Part shown: positions 6,510-13,910 of the stretch, piece after piece | Layout of the letters: each line of letters starts with the position of its first letter | How positions within the stretch are numbered: position 1 is the stretch's first letter | Assembly: GCA_015521945.1 (NCBI GenBank) | Contig: WANG01000156.1 | Location: 1 to 13,958 of the forward strand | Direction of reading: 5' to 3' | Source: Candidatus Hydrothermarchaeota archaeon | GTDB lineage: Archaea > Hydrothermarchaeota > Hydrothermarchaeia > Hydrothermarchaeales > BMS3B | DNA length: 13,958 bases | Translations under genes and position numbers: made by a program | Notes under the pieces: generated by a model | What the model was told of the DNA's origin: nothing | Databases searched by the model: none | Seen by the model: only the letters and a program-made list of their open reading frames with translations

Positions 6510-6593
6510 TGCAGGGGAAGGGATTTGAACCCTTGACGGGCCTGCGCCCAGCAGATCTTGAGTCTGCCGCCTTAGCCACTCGGCCACCCCTGC
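6510..6593 (-). tRNA. tRNA-Leu (CAA)
   Basis: The minus strand folds as an 84-base class II tRNA. The acceptor GCAGGGG pairs with CCCCTGC and the discriminator base is A. The D stem is GCCG/CGGC, the anticodon stem GCAGA/TCTGC with loop CTCAAGA giving anticodon CAA. A long variable arm contains GGGC/GCCC, and the T arm is AAGGG-TTCAAAT-CCCTT. CCA is not encoded. It lies 26 bases after the stop of tubulin-like gene B and 36 bases before the gyrA start, on the same strand, so it may be processed from a longer transcript. Confidence 0.95.
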
Positions 6594-6619
6594 TGCCCTT
6601 AGTGCTGGAGTTAGCAAGC

Positions 6620-7891
6620 TCAAACATCCCCGAACCCCCAGCGCTCCAGCTCGGCGGTGCCCTCCTCCAGCGCCTCAATCCGCCTCTCCGTCTCCGCTAT
6701 GTACCTCCTGAGCTCCCTCTCTATCTCCTCCACCTTTCCCTGCTCAATTGCACCATCCTTCGGCGTCAGGCACTCCCGGAACTTGTGGTACTTGTCCCCC
6801 AGCTTCTCCATGAGCTTCCTCAGGCTGAACCCGCCGAGGAGTATCAGCACATCCACATCCCGCTTCTCCGGCACCGCAACCAAGCTGGCGTACCTCACCA
6901 GCCCTCCCCCGCCGCCCGCAAGGTGCCGCTCAGCCCAGCTCCTCACCTCCTCCTCCAGCATCTCCTGGGTTAGGGTGCCCTCCAGCACGGCGCTCTCCGG
7001 CACCGCCAGGATGACGTACGCCATGGTCGCCTTCCCCCTGTCCAGGGGCACTAAGGGGTTGGCTGAGGCGCTCTCAAGCATCGCCTCAATCCCCATGACC
7101 TCGGGGTCGTTGCCCCAGCTCATGCAGGGGGTGAAGTGGGTTATCCCCAGGCTGCTGGGGAGCTGGTAGTAGTCCGCTATATCAATGGTCGCGGAGGAGG
7201 TGTATATGCTCGGAGCTATGAGCATGTGGATGCACCTTATAATCTCGGAGTTTATCCTCATGTACCTGTCCTCCCTGCCTCCAAGCCCGAGCACCCGCTC
7301 CACCTGGGAGTTGTCCACCAGTATGAGCAGGGCGGCGTTCTGCCTTCCCGCGTACCTGAGCAGCCTTGACATGCCGCACACCGCGTTGAAGTGCCTCTGG
7401 GGCGCCTCAAAGTCGTAGGGCAGGATTCCGAGAGCGAGGAAGTTGTTCATCTTCTCCATCCCCACCCCCGGATCCGTGCGCATCCTGTGGATTATGTAGG
7501 GGAGGGAGCCGTTTCCTGTGCCGCCTCCCAGGGTAGCTATCCCCAGCAGCACGTCCTGGGGGCGCAGGTTCAGGCTGGCTATGTACCGCCTTATGGTGTG
7601 GAAGTCGTCCATCGCCTCCCTCTCCCCCACCGTCCAGTTGTTGCCAGCCCCGCTGGGCGTCCTGCCGAAGATGCACACCCTCCTCTTCCTTATGCTCTCG
7701 TAAACCTCTCGCAGTTCCGGGTCTGCCTCAAAGAGCTTCTCCAGCGGCTTCTCGGGCTTCACATCCGCCGGGGTGGTGTTCAGCAGCAGCACCCTGTCGT
7801 CTATGGCGGGGTTTCTGTACTTGGCGTAGTACAGGAACCCGACCCTGTTGGCACCCTGACCGCTTGCAACTATGCCCCACCTGGTGCTCAT
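6620..7891 (-). CDS. Tubulin/FtsZ-superfamily protein B
   Basis: The protein has 423 residues. A Gly-rich nucleotide loop near the N-terminus reads SGQGAN (10-15). The tubulin/FtsZ signature is LGGGTGNGS (121-129), and a T7-like loop reads IDIAD (236-240), with Asp237 and Asp240 in the positions of the two aspartates of FtsZ NxDxxD; the Asn is Thr235. The residues needed for GTP binding and hydrolysis at a subunit interface are thus mostly present. The region 385-416 is a charged helix likely to form a coiled coil. It is distant from canonical FtsZ and from CetZ (no GGGTGTGAAP). The ATG overlaps the stop of the anchor gene (ATGA), with GAGGAGAGG just upstream, so translation is coupled. Likely role: a filament partner of protein A (inference). 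Confidence 0.8.
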   Translation of the reverse strand: MSTRWGIVASGQGANRVGFLYYAKYRNPAIDDRVLLLNTTPADVKPEKPLEKLFEADPELREVYESIRKRRVCIFGRTPSGAGNNWTVGEREAMDDFHTIRRYIASLNLRPQDVLLGIATLGGGTGNGSLPYIIHRMRTDPGVGMEKMNNFLALGILPYDFEAPQRHFNAVCGMSRLLRYAGRQNAALLILVDNSQVERVLGLGGREDRYMRINSEIIRCIHMLIAPSIYTSSATIDIADYYQLPSSLGITHFTPCMSWGNDPEVMGIEAMLESASANPLVPLDRGKATMAYVILAVPESAVLEGTLTQEMLEEEVRSWAERHLAGGGGGLVRYASLVAVPEKRDVDVLILLGGFSLRKLMEKLGDKYHKFRECLTPKDGAIEQGKVEEIERELRRYIAETERRIEALEEGTAELERWGFGDV

Positions 7892-9252
7892 CCTCTCCTC
7901 ACCTTCAGCCTTCCCTGCTTCCTCACCAGCTTCACGTCTTTATTCATGCTGGCGTACCTCTGCAGAAACTCCTCCGCATACCTGACCCCCAGCTCCTCCG
8001 CGGCAACCTCACCCTTCTCCTTCAGCTTCCTCTCTATAATCCTCTCCACCGCCGGGTAGCTGCTCATGACCTTCAGCTCGGTGTAGCAGGCATCATACTC
8101 CTCCGCCAGCCTCTCCATGGCTCTGAGCGCCCTGCGGGAGAACTCGGCAAAGGTGCGGGCGCTCTCGGGCACCTGGGGCTTCCTCCAGCGGCGCCTGATG
8201 CCGAAGCTCTCCAGCTCCCTGTGCATGCGCTCAACCTCATCCGCAAGCCCCTCAATGAGCTCCACCGTTGCGGTGATGCACTCCTCCCTGAGGGAGGAAA
8301 GCTCGCCCAGCATGGAGGGCTCGCGAAGCTCCTTAGCCCGCTCCTCCAGCTCCCTCACCCTGCTTGCATCCCCCCTCACCAGCTCCTTTACCCTGGTGAG
8401 GTGCCCCAGGAGCTGCTCCCGCAGCTTCGTGAAGGGCCTGGCGAGCATCCCGCCCACCTCGGCTCTCAGGGCGATGAGCTCGTCCACCGCCTCCGGGGTG
8501 CGGAGGTGGCGCCGGAGCACCTGCAGCCTCTCCATGAGGGGCTCAACCTTCCTACCCCCCGCGGCGGCTGCCTCAATCAGGTACTCAAGCTCCTCCACGC
8601 ACACCTCCATGAGCCTCATGTAGGTGTCCTTCAGCCTCTCCCACCGCCCAAGGGACTCGGCCAGGGAGTGGGGGGTTATCCCCAGGACGCGCTCCAGCTC
8701 CTCCAGCTCAGCCCCCACCCTGAAGCCCGCATCCCTCAGCCTCTCCCCATTCTCCAGCATCCTCCTGCCCCTGGGCTCCACCGCCTCGGCGTGCTCCGCC
8801 AGCGCCACCGCCTCGGTGCTCCTGAGCTTCTGCTCTGCCCTGCGCACGCTGAGCTCAATGGCGGTGAGGGTCATCCTCCCCACCTGCCTGTCGTTCACAT
8901 CAAACACCACGGTGAAGAGCCCGTCCTTAATCAGCCTGGCTCTGACCTCCTTCACCTCCTCCTGCAGGTGCTGGGTCTTGACCAGCTCCTCAGCCAGCTT
9001 GAGCTCAGCCTCAAGCTTCTGAATCCTCTCCTTCACCCTCTCAAGCAGCCCCAGCTTCATCCCCTGAACCGAGGTGTCGCTCCTCCCCTCCCACCAGGTG
9101 TAGGCAACGCTTCCCACCAGCGCCACCAGTATGCTGGCAACCGCCACGTAGGCGGCTGCGCTCACCCCGAAGAAGAGCACCATACCTAAGGTGAGGAGCA
9201 GCACTCCCGCCGTAGCTCCTGCCGCAAGCACCTGCTCCCTGGTGAGCCTCAC
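7888..9252 (-). CDS. Two-helix membrane-anchored coiled-coil protein
   Basis: The protein has 454 residues, starting at a GTG (9252) that overlaps the preceding stop (GTGA), with a GGAGGGGTGAGGA ribosome site. Two membrane helices lie at about 8-28 and 32-54, forming a hairpin whose loop is outside if the positive N-terminus is inside. The remaining 400 residues are almost all charged helix, with heptad-like stretches (about 62-110, 180-215, 225-330, 345-400). A small C-terminal segment (about 400-452, ending with a KLVRKQGRLKVRRG-type basic strand) may be a winged-helix-like or beta-hairpin fold. Sitting between two tubulin-like genes, it could tether filaments to the membrane, by analogy with EzrA or ZipA, but I see no homology to either. 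No family is recognised. Confidence 0.7.
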   Translation of the reverse strand: MRLTREQVLAAGATAGVLLLTLGMVLFFGVSAAAYVAVASILVALVGSVAYTWWEGRSDTSVQGMKLGLLERVKERIQKLEAELKLAEELVKTQHLQEEVKEVRARLIKDGLFTVVFDVNDRQVGRMTLTAIELSVRRAEQKLRSTEAVALAEHAEAVEPRGRRMLENGERLRDAGFRVGAELEELERVLGITPHSLAESLGRWERLKDTYMRLMEVCVEELEYLIEAAAAGGRKVEPLMERLQVLRRHLRTPEAVDELIALRAEVGGMLARPFTKLREQLLGHLTRVKELVRGDASRVRELEERAKELREPSMLGELSSLREECITATVELIEGLADEVERMHRELESFGIRRRWRKPQVPESARTFAEFSRRALRAMERLAEEYDACYTELKVMSSYPAVERIIERKLKEKGEVAAEELGVRYAEEFLQRYASMNKDVKLVRKQGRLKVRRG

Positions 9253-10421
9253 TCCTCACCCCTCCTCTCGTACTCCTCAAACACCTTAAGGGTGACCTCC
9301 TGGTGCTGCGCCGCCAGCCTCTCCAGCTCCTCAAACCTGCCTATCTGCGCGGGGCGGTAGGTCATGAGCACGGTGGCGCTTGCGATGTTCCTCCTGGTCA
9401 TCGCAACCCCGAAGTGGGTCTCACCTATGCGGGAGTGCTCCTCCATGACCTCCTTTGCCATGCTGGTGTTTATCCTCCCGGTATCGCTCAGGTATGCGGG
9501 AGGCACCCTGAGGAGAGCCAGGTTCTTCTCAGCCTGCTCTGGTGCAACTCCCGAGACGGTGAGCTTCATGAAGCTGCGGTAGAGCAGGGACACCACATCC
9601 ACCTCCCTGTACCCGCCGAAGGGGAAGAGGTAGTGGAGGAACCCCCTGGTCCTCTCCGAGGCTCTTCCCAGGGCAGCAAACCCCGGGAGGGTGCGCCTGC
9701 CGGCGCTGAAGGTGGTTGCGGATATCATGTCCTTCAGGTCAAGCACGGGAGCGTAGCTCTGCTCCTCAGCCCCAATACCCTCCTTCGCGGTGCCCGCAAG
9801 TATGTCGCATATCCCCCTTGCCACGTAGCTGTTGTACTTCCTGAAGAGCGCCTCCATGGTCTCGGAGTGGGCTATCTTCTGGTTGTCAACCAGTATCACG
9901 GAGTCGGCGCTGTCTATGAGGGCGTTCAGACACTCCACGGCGTTCTTCGCGCTCAGGCCGCCCTCGTGACTCGCCGGAAGCACAGCCACCGCAACCACGG
10001 GTATGTTCATCTCCTTCAGCAGCCTGGCAACCACTGGTCCAGCTCCGCTTCCCGTGCCGCCGCCCATGGAGAAGGCAACAACCCCCACGGGCACGGCTTC
10101 GTCTTCACCTCCGAGCACCTGAAGCAGAACCTCCCGCAGGGTCTCCCTGTGGGTGATGGCGTGCTCCTCCGCAAGCTTCCTGTTCTTCCCGTACCCCCCG
10201 CTCACCAAGTGCCTGAAGCCAGGGGTTGAGCCGGGGATGAAGCCCCTCTCCCTGGAGATGCCTATCCAGCACTCCCGGGGCACGTTTGCCAGTGTCTCCA
10301 GGTCAAGGGTTGCGGAGTTGATTGCCACAGGTACCGCTATGCTGAACATAAACCTGTCAGAAAATGCGGAGTCTATTATAGCCCCGCCGCACTGTCCTAC
10401 TCCTATAAATGCATACGGCAT
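9249..10421 (-). CDS. Tubulin/FtsZ-superfamily protein A
   Basis: The protein has 390 residues. The N-terminal loop reads GVGQCGG (7-13), resembling GQCGN of tubulins and the GQ[CA]G of CetZ more than FtsZ GGGGxGxN. The T4 signature is MGGGTGSGAG (119-128), identical in its core to the GGGTGSG of eukaryotic tubulins, and the T7-like loop is LDLKD (227-231), keeping both aspartates of NxDxxD. A helix-rich tail ends in ERRGEE; no FtsZ-type C-terminal peptide is seen. It is the first gene of a three-gene operon and probably leaderless, since a TATA element centred near 10448 lies 26 bases before the ATG. It is probably an active GTPase able to polymerise (inference). An unusual CetZ-like protein is the main alternative. 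Confidence 0.85.
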   Translation of the reverse strand: MPYAFIGVGQCGGAIIDSAFSDRFMFSIAVPVAINSATLDLETLANVPRECWIGISRERGFIPGSTPGFRHLVSGGYGKNRKLAEEHAITHRETLREVLLQVLGGEDEAVPVGVVAFSMGGGTGSGAGPVVARLLKEMNIPVVAVAVLPASHEGGLSAKNAVECLNALIDSADSVILVDNQKIAHSETMEALFRKYNSYVARGICDILAGTAKEGIGAEEQSYAPVLDLKDMISATTFSAGRRTLPGFAALGRASERTRGFLHYLFPFGGYREVDVVSLLYRSFMKLTVSGVAPEQAEKNLALLRVPPAYLSDTGRINTSMAKEVMEEHSRIGETHFGVAMTRRNIASATVLMTYRPAQIGRFEELERLAAQHQEVTLKVFEEYERRGEE

Positions 10422-10442
10422 CTGTTTAACATTGCCAGGGCA

Positions 10443-10458
10443 TCTTTTATATTTTTTT
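10443..10458. promoter_or_regulatory. Shared bidirectional TATA region between the two operons
   Basis: Only 63 bases separate the divergent starts at 10421 and 10485. The plus strand reads TTTTATATTTTTTT (10445-10458), so the minus strand reads AAAAAAATATAAAA. On the minus strand a start 26 bases away falls at the ATG itself (leaderless). On the plus strand it falls near 10474, 11 bases before the ATG. The minus side has the better purine-rich BRE (AGAAAAAA). Confidence 0.65.
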
Positions 10459-10484
10459 CTAAGGTCAGGAAGCTCATATCAGGC

Positions 10485-11405
10485 ATGCATGCAAGGGTTG
10501 TGCTCCTGCTCCTGCTCTCCTTTCCACTGCTCAGCGCGCAGGAGTGCCAGAACGTGCTTGAATCTCTGAGAGATTTCACTTCTCCTGCTCTTTCAGAGTA
10601 CCCGGAGCTTGCCCAGGTAAGGAGCGACACCATGCTCCTGATATACTCGCAGGGGGGGTGCAGCGAGAAGCTTCAGGAGTTTGCAGCCGCGGGGCTTGAG
10701 TTTCTCAGGAAGATGGATGCAGCCTACGCTGAGCTCTCCTCCTCACCCAGAGAAGCCATACGCACCGCTTCTTCTGCCTCTGAGGAGCTTGAAAGGCTTG
10801 AGAAGCTCGCTCCGGGTGCGGGGGAGCTCGCTCCCGGAATAGCCGCGGATGCCCGCTCGGGGTGGCGGAGGTTCCTGGAGGATGTGGGGGAGGCGCACTA
10901 CCGGAGAGCCGGAGAGGCGGGGAGCACCTCCGAGGAGATTTCGGAGCTTGAGGTTGTCCTCTTAGCCTACACCGCCGCTGACTCCCCAAGGGCGGTGATG
11001 GTGGAGGAGAGGCTGCGGAGGCTCAGGGAGGCGTACACCGAGGACATGAGGGTGGCGGGCGCTGCCTTAGAGAGGGGCAGGGGGTACCTGAGGGAGGCTG
11101 AGGGGCGCATGCGCACCCCAGCGGGCGCCCTTGAGGCGTATCCCGTCGCGAGGGATGCCCTGAGAGAGCTCAGGGTGGCAGAGTACTACTACAGGCTGCA
11201 CGGGGAGCGGGTGGCAGGTGAGGCAGCGGGGCTGAGGGCGAGGGCGGAGGAGCTGGTATCTGAGAGCAGGCGGGGCATACTGAAGCTCTTCGGGGTGCTC
11301 GTGCTACTGCTGGCTCCCCTCGCCGCATACCTGCAGGGCGTGATAGGTGCCTGGAGGAGAGATGGTGATGAGTGCAGGCTTGGCGCGGAGCTTATGGGCA
11401 CTTAG
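10485..11405 (+). CDS. Exported helical protein with C-terminal membrane helix
   Basis: The protein has 306 residues. A signal peptide occupies about 1-18 (MHARVVLLLLLSFPLLSA). The extracellular part is almost all helix (about 20-262) with regular charged repeats resembling TPR-like or coiled-coil helices, and two cysteines (C21, C59) that could pair. A single membrane helix lies at about 265-288, followed by a short basic tail (WRRDGDECRLG...). The topology is therefore outside-in with a cytoplasmic tail. It heads a plus-strand operon that shares its promoter region with the tubulin-like genes, and its end overlaps the next gene by 44 bases. I recognise no family. Confidence 0.75.
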   Translation: MHARVVLLLLLSFPLLSAQECQNVLESLRDFTSPALSEYPELAQVRSDTMLLIYSQGGCSEKLQEFAAAGLEFLRKMDAAYAELSSSPREAIRTASSASEELERLEKLAPGAGELAPGIAADARSGWRRFLEDVGEAHYRRAGEAGSTSEEISELEVVLLAYTAADSPRAVMVEERLRRLREAYTEDMRVAGAALERGRGYLREAEGRMRTPAGALEAYPVARDALRELRVAEYYYRLHGERVAGEAAGLRARAEELVSESRRGILKLFGVLVLLLAPLAAYLQGVIGAWRRDGDECRLGAELMGT

Positions 11406-13380
11406 CGTGCTCATGCTCGCTCTTCCAGCGCTCGCAGGGGCGCAGGTGAGCATGAGCCTCCAGCAGAGCAGCGTTGAGGTGTACTTTGACAAGCCGAAGC
11501 AGGAGGCTGACTACTTCTACGAGTACGTGCTGCTTGAGCTGAGGAATGAGAACAACGAGAGCACCGCCTACGTTAACATAGTCGCCTGGCTTGAGGGGGA
11601 GGCGAAGGAGGATGCGGGGATAACCGCCTTTGCTGAGAAGAAGGGGAAGTACGAGCTTGCCCCCTCGGAGAGCAGGGAGGTGAAGATATACCTGAAGGTG
11701 CCCTCGGGGGCTCCTCAGGGCTCATACTCGGCACGCCTCAAGCTGAGCGGAAACTACACCTACGACGGCTCAACCTACACCACCCTTTCGGGAACCTACT
11801 CCCTGAATGTTGAGGTTGCATACCCTCCGGCGATGCTGGAGGTGCTGTGGGAGGGGAAGAACGACGACTGGGGGTACCTGAAGGCAGGAAAGCTGGTGGT
11901 GAAGAAGCTGTGGATAGGGGAGACCTTCGGGTACAGGGGGGTGAACAACCTCAAGCTCAGAATTAAAGCCACTGGGGATGTGGTTGTGGAGTACCCGGAG
12001 GAGGTGGGGAACTTAGAGGCTGGCAAGTGGAAGAGCGTGGAGGTTAAGCTCAGGCTCCCGGAGCGGGGACTGGTGCCCGGGAAGTACTCCGTAACCCCGG
12101 AGGTGAGCGCCTCCACCTGGTTTAAACTTAAGAAGGTTGAGGTGGCGAACTACAGCGTTGCCAAGCCTGCGATGAGCGTCTCAAAGGAGGCGATAGACTT
12201 CGGGAAGCTCAGCTTCTGGGAGGGCAGGGATTCTGCCACCGTGGGGGTGTGGGTGAGCGAGACCTCGGGGTACACCCCCATTGAGGGGCTGAGAATCTCC
12301 TTGGCTGAGGGGGAGAGGGGGTGGGTGTCCTGGAGCAGGGTTGAGTACGTTCCAGCGGGCGGTGCGAGGCTGGTGAACTTCACGGTTACCCTGCCCCCCT
12401 ACGCCACCCTGGGTGAGAGGTGGTGGAGGTTCAGGGTTGATACGGAGTACGCGGGGAGCGCCGAGATTTCCGCGAGGGTTCAGGTGTACTTCCCGGGGCT
12501 TGAGGAGGCTCAGCGGAAGCTGGCGAACCTGAGCGCGGGGGAGGAGCTGAAGCCTGTGCTGGCGAGCCTGAGCGCTCTGATGGAGGATGCGAAGGGGCTG
12601 AGCGATGCCAGGGAGATTGCCCTGGTAATGGGGGTGTACAGCGGCTTTTACAGCGGTGTGGAGCACCTCTCGGCGGGGAGGATGGTCGCTGCCGGGCGGG
12701 CGGTTCAGAGAGCCTATACGGCGGCTTCTGGAATCTCCGATGAGGGGCTCAGGGGGCGAGCCCTTGAGGTGGCGGAGGCGCTGAGGAGCGCGTGGAGGGA
12801 GAGGGCTCGCAGTGGCGCTTCCGAGCTTGAGGCGGAGCTTCCGGAGGCGTCTTTCCTTGAGAGGGCTGACATCTACGGGCGGCTCTCTGCTCTCTACTCG
12901 CTGCTCGGGGATGACTCAAGGGCTTCGGAGTACGCGGAGCTGCAGGAGGAGGCGCTGGCGGAGTACAGGGAGAGGGTGAGGGTGGCTTCGGAGCTGCTCG
13001 TGGGTGCCCAGAGGGATATTGAGGCGGGGGAGAGGGGAAGCATGCGGGTGGGTGGCAGGCTGCTCCTGGTTAACCCCTTCTCCTACGATGAGGCTGTGGA
13101 GGGGTATGAGGGTGGCATTGAGAAGCTCAGGAAGGCTGCGGGGATGCTCAGGGAGGCTGGGGAGGTGGGGGAGGCTGATAAGGCTGAGTTCAGGGCTGAG
13201 GAGCTTGAGAGCAGCCTTGAGGGTGCCAGGAGGCTGGCGTGGGTGTGGTTCGGGCTTCTGGGGCTGGGGTACGTGGCTCTGATAGGTAGAACCTGCCTGG
13301 CGCTGCTGCGGTGGGTGGAGGACAGCAGGGAGCTGAGGGAGGGAGTGCTGCTGGTGCAGGACGAGGCGGGGGAGGGATGA
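11362..13380 (+). CDS. Large exported protein with Ig-like domains, helical stalk and C-terminal membrane helix
   Basis: The protein has 672 residues. A signal peptide (about 1-27, ending ALAGA) leads into beta-rich segments at about 30-155, 158-255 and 258-370, which resemble Ig-like or NEW3-type domains (for example PSGAPQGSYSARLKLSG). A long helical region follows (about 375-615, TPR-like), then a membrane helix (about 622-645) and a 23-residue tail. N-glycosylation sequons are present (NES, NYT, NYS, NFT, NLS). GGAGG at 11353-11357 serves any of ATG 11362, GTG 11365 or ATG 11368; 11362 is shown but the exact start is unsure. The order beta domains, helical stalk, membrane helix suits a surface protein. 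The stop overlaps the next start (ATGA). Confidence 0.75.
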   Translation: MVMSAGLARSLWALSVLMLALPALAGAQVSMSLQQSSVEVYFDKPKQEADYFYEYVLLELRNENNESTAYVNIVAWLEGEAKEDAGITAFAEKKGKYELAPSESREVKIYLKVPSGAPQGSYSARLKLSGNYTYDGSTYTTLSGTYSLNVEVAYPPAMLEVLWEGKNDDWGYLKAGKLVVKKLWIGETFGYRGVNNLKLRIKATGDVVVEYPEEVGNLEAGKWKSVEVKLRLPERGLVPGKYSVTPEVSASTWFKLKKVEVANYSVAKPAMSVSKEAIDFGKLSFWEGRDSATVGVWVSETSGYTPIEGLRISLAEGERGWVSWSRVEYVPAGGARLVNFTVTLPPYATLGERWWRFRVDTEYAGSAEISARVQVYFPGLEEAQRKLANLSAGEELKPVLASLSALMEDAKGLSDAREIALVMGVYSGFYSGVEHLSAGRMVAAGRAVQRAYTAASGISDEGLRGRALEVAEALRSAWRERARSGASELEAELPEASFLERADIYGRLSALYSLLGDDSRASEYAELQEEALAEYRERVRVASELLVGAQRDIEAGERGSMRVGGRLLLVNPFSYDEAVEGYEGGIEKLRKAAGMLREAGEVGEADKAEFRAEELESSLEGARRLAWVWFGLLGLGYVALIGRTCLALLRWVEDSRELREGVLLVQDEAGEG

Positions 13381-13742
13381 GGCTCAGCAGAAGGGCTGAG
13401 GACTACCTGAGGGCAATCTACGAGCTGCAGGGAGAGCGGGTGAGGGTCAAGGATATTGCCGCTGCTCTCGGGGTGAAGCCGCCGTCGGTCACGGAGATGC
13501 TGAGGAGGCTGCAGGAGCTGGGGCTGGTGAGGTACACCAGGAGGGGGGTGAGCCTGACGCGGGAGGGGAAGAGGGTGGCGGGGAGCATAAAGGACAGGCA
13601 CGAGGCTATTGTGGAGCTGCTCAGGATGATGGGCGTACCCGAGGAGACGGCGAGAAGGGATGCCCACAGGATGGAGCACGTTATCAGCGTTGAGACCATT
13701 GAGCACATAAAGAGGTTTGTGGGCATGTGGCGCGGGGGTTAA
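13377..13742 (+). CDS. DtxR/MntR-family metal-dependent regulator
   Basis: The protein has 121 residues. A winged helix-turn-helix fills about 5-62 (DIAAALGVKPPSVTEMLRRL), followed by the helical dimerisation domain with DRHEAI (73-78) and DAHRMEHVIS (95-104). Relative to B. subtilis MntR, Asp8 is kept as D9, His77 as H75, Glu102 as E100 and His103 as H101. Glu11 is Arg12 and Glu99 is His97, so the metal site differs. It has no C-terminal SH3-like domain, as in MntR-size proteins. The ATG overlaps the preceding stop (ATGA), with GGGGGAGGG just before it, so the regulator is made with the surface proteins. Metal specificity cannot be stated. Confidence 0.85.
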   Translation: MRLSRRAEDYLRAIYELQGERVRVKDIAAALGVKPPSVTEMLRRLQELGLVRYTRRGVSLTREGKRVAGSIKDRHEAIVELLRMMGVPEETARRDAHRMEHVISVETIEHIKRFVGMWRGG

Positions 13743-13763
13743 GGTGGGGCTGGCGAGATGCAG

Positions 13764-13837
13764 CGGGCCTGCCGGGATTTGAACCCGGGCTTAGAGCTCC
13801 GGAGGCTCCTGTCCTGTCCTGGCTAGACCACAGGCCC
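13764..13837 (-). tRNA. tRNA-Arg (CCG)
   Basis: The minus strand folds as a 74-base class I tRNA. Acceptor GGGCCTG pairs with CAGGCCC and the discriminator is G. The D stem is GTCT/GGAC, the anticodon stem GGAGC/GCTCT with loop CTCCGGA giving anticodon CCG (reads CGG). The T arm is CCGGG-TTCAAAT-CCCGG, and the variable loop is only 4 bases. CCA is not encoded. It is convergent with the DtxR-type gene, 21 bases beyond its stop. Confidence 0.93.
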
Positions 13838-13910
13838 TTAACCTCTGCCAAGGCTACCCTGTGCAAAGGTGTGATAACCTTATTCCTCGTTATCCACGCG
13901 GGAGAGATTC
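13838..13910. promoter_or_regulatory. Divergent intergenic region between tRNA-Arg and the last gene
   Basis: A weak TATA-like stretch (GGAATAAGGTTATCAC on the minus strand, about 13871-13886) lies 36-48 bases before the tRNA 5' end, where tRNA promoters usually sit. On the plus strand GGGAGA (13900-13905) is a ribosome site 5 bases before the ATG at 13911. Confidence 0.35.

Noticed and set aside
5571..6536. Plus-strand open frames of 250-321 codons opposite gyrA
   Set aside because: gyrA is certain, and the opposing frames are low-complexity shadows without family resemblance.
7864..9189. Long plus-strand open frame of 441 codons opposite the coiled-coil gene
   Set aside because: It has His/Pro/Leu-rich composition typical of an antisense shadow of GC-rich coding sequence, and no domain or ribosome site supports it. 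The minus-strand gene has coherent membrane helices and overlaps.
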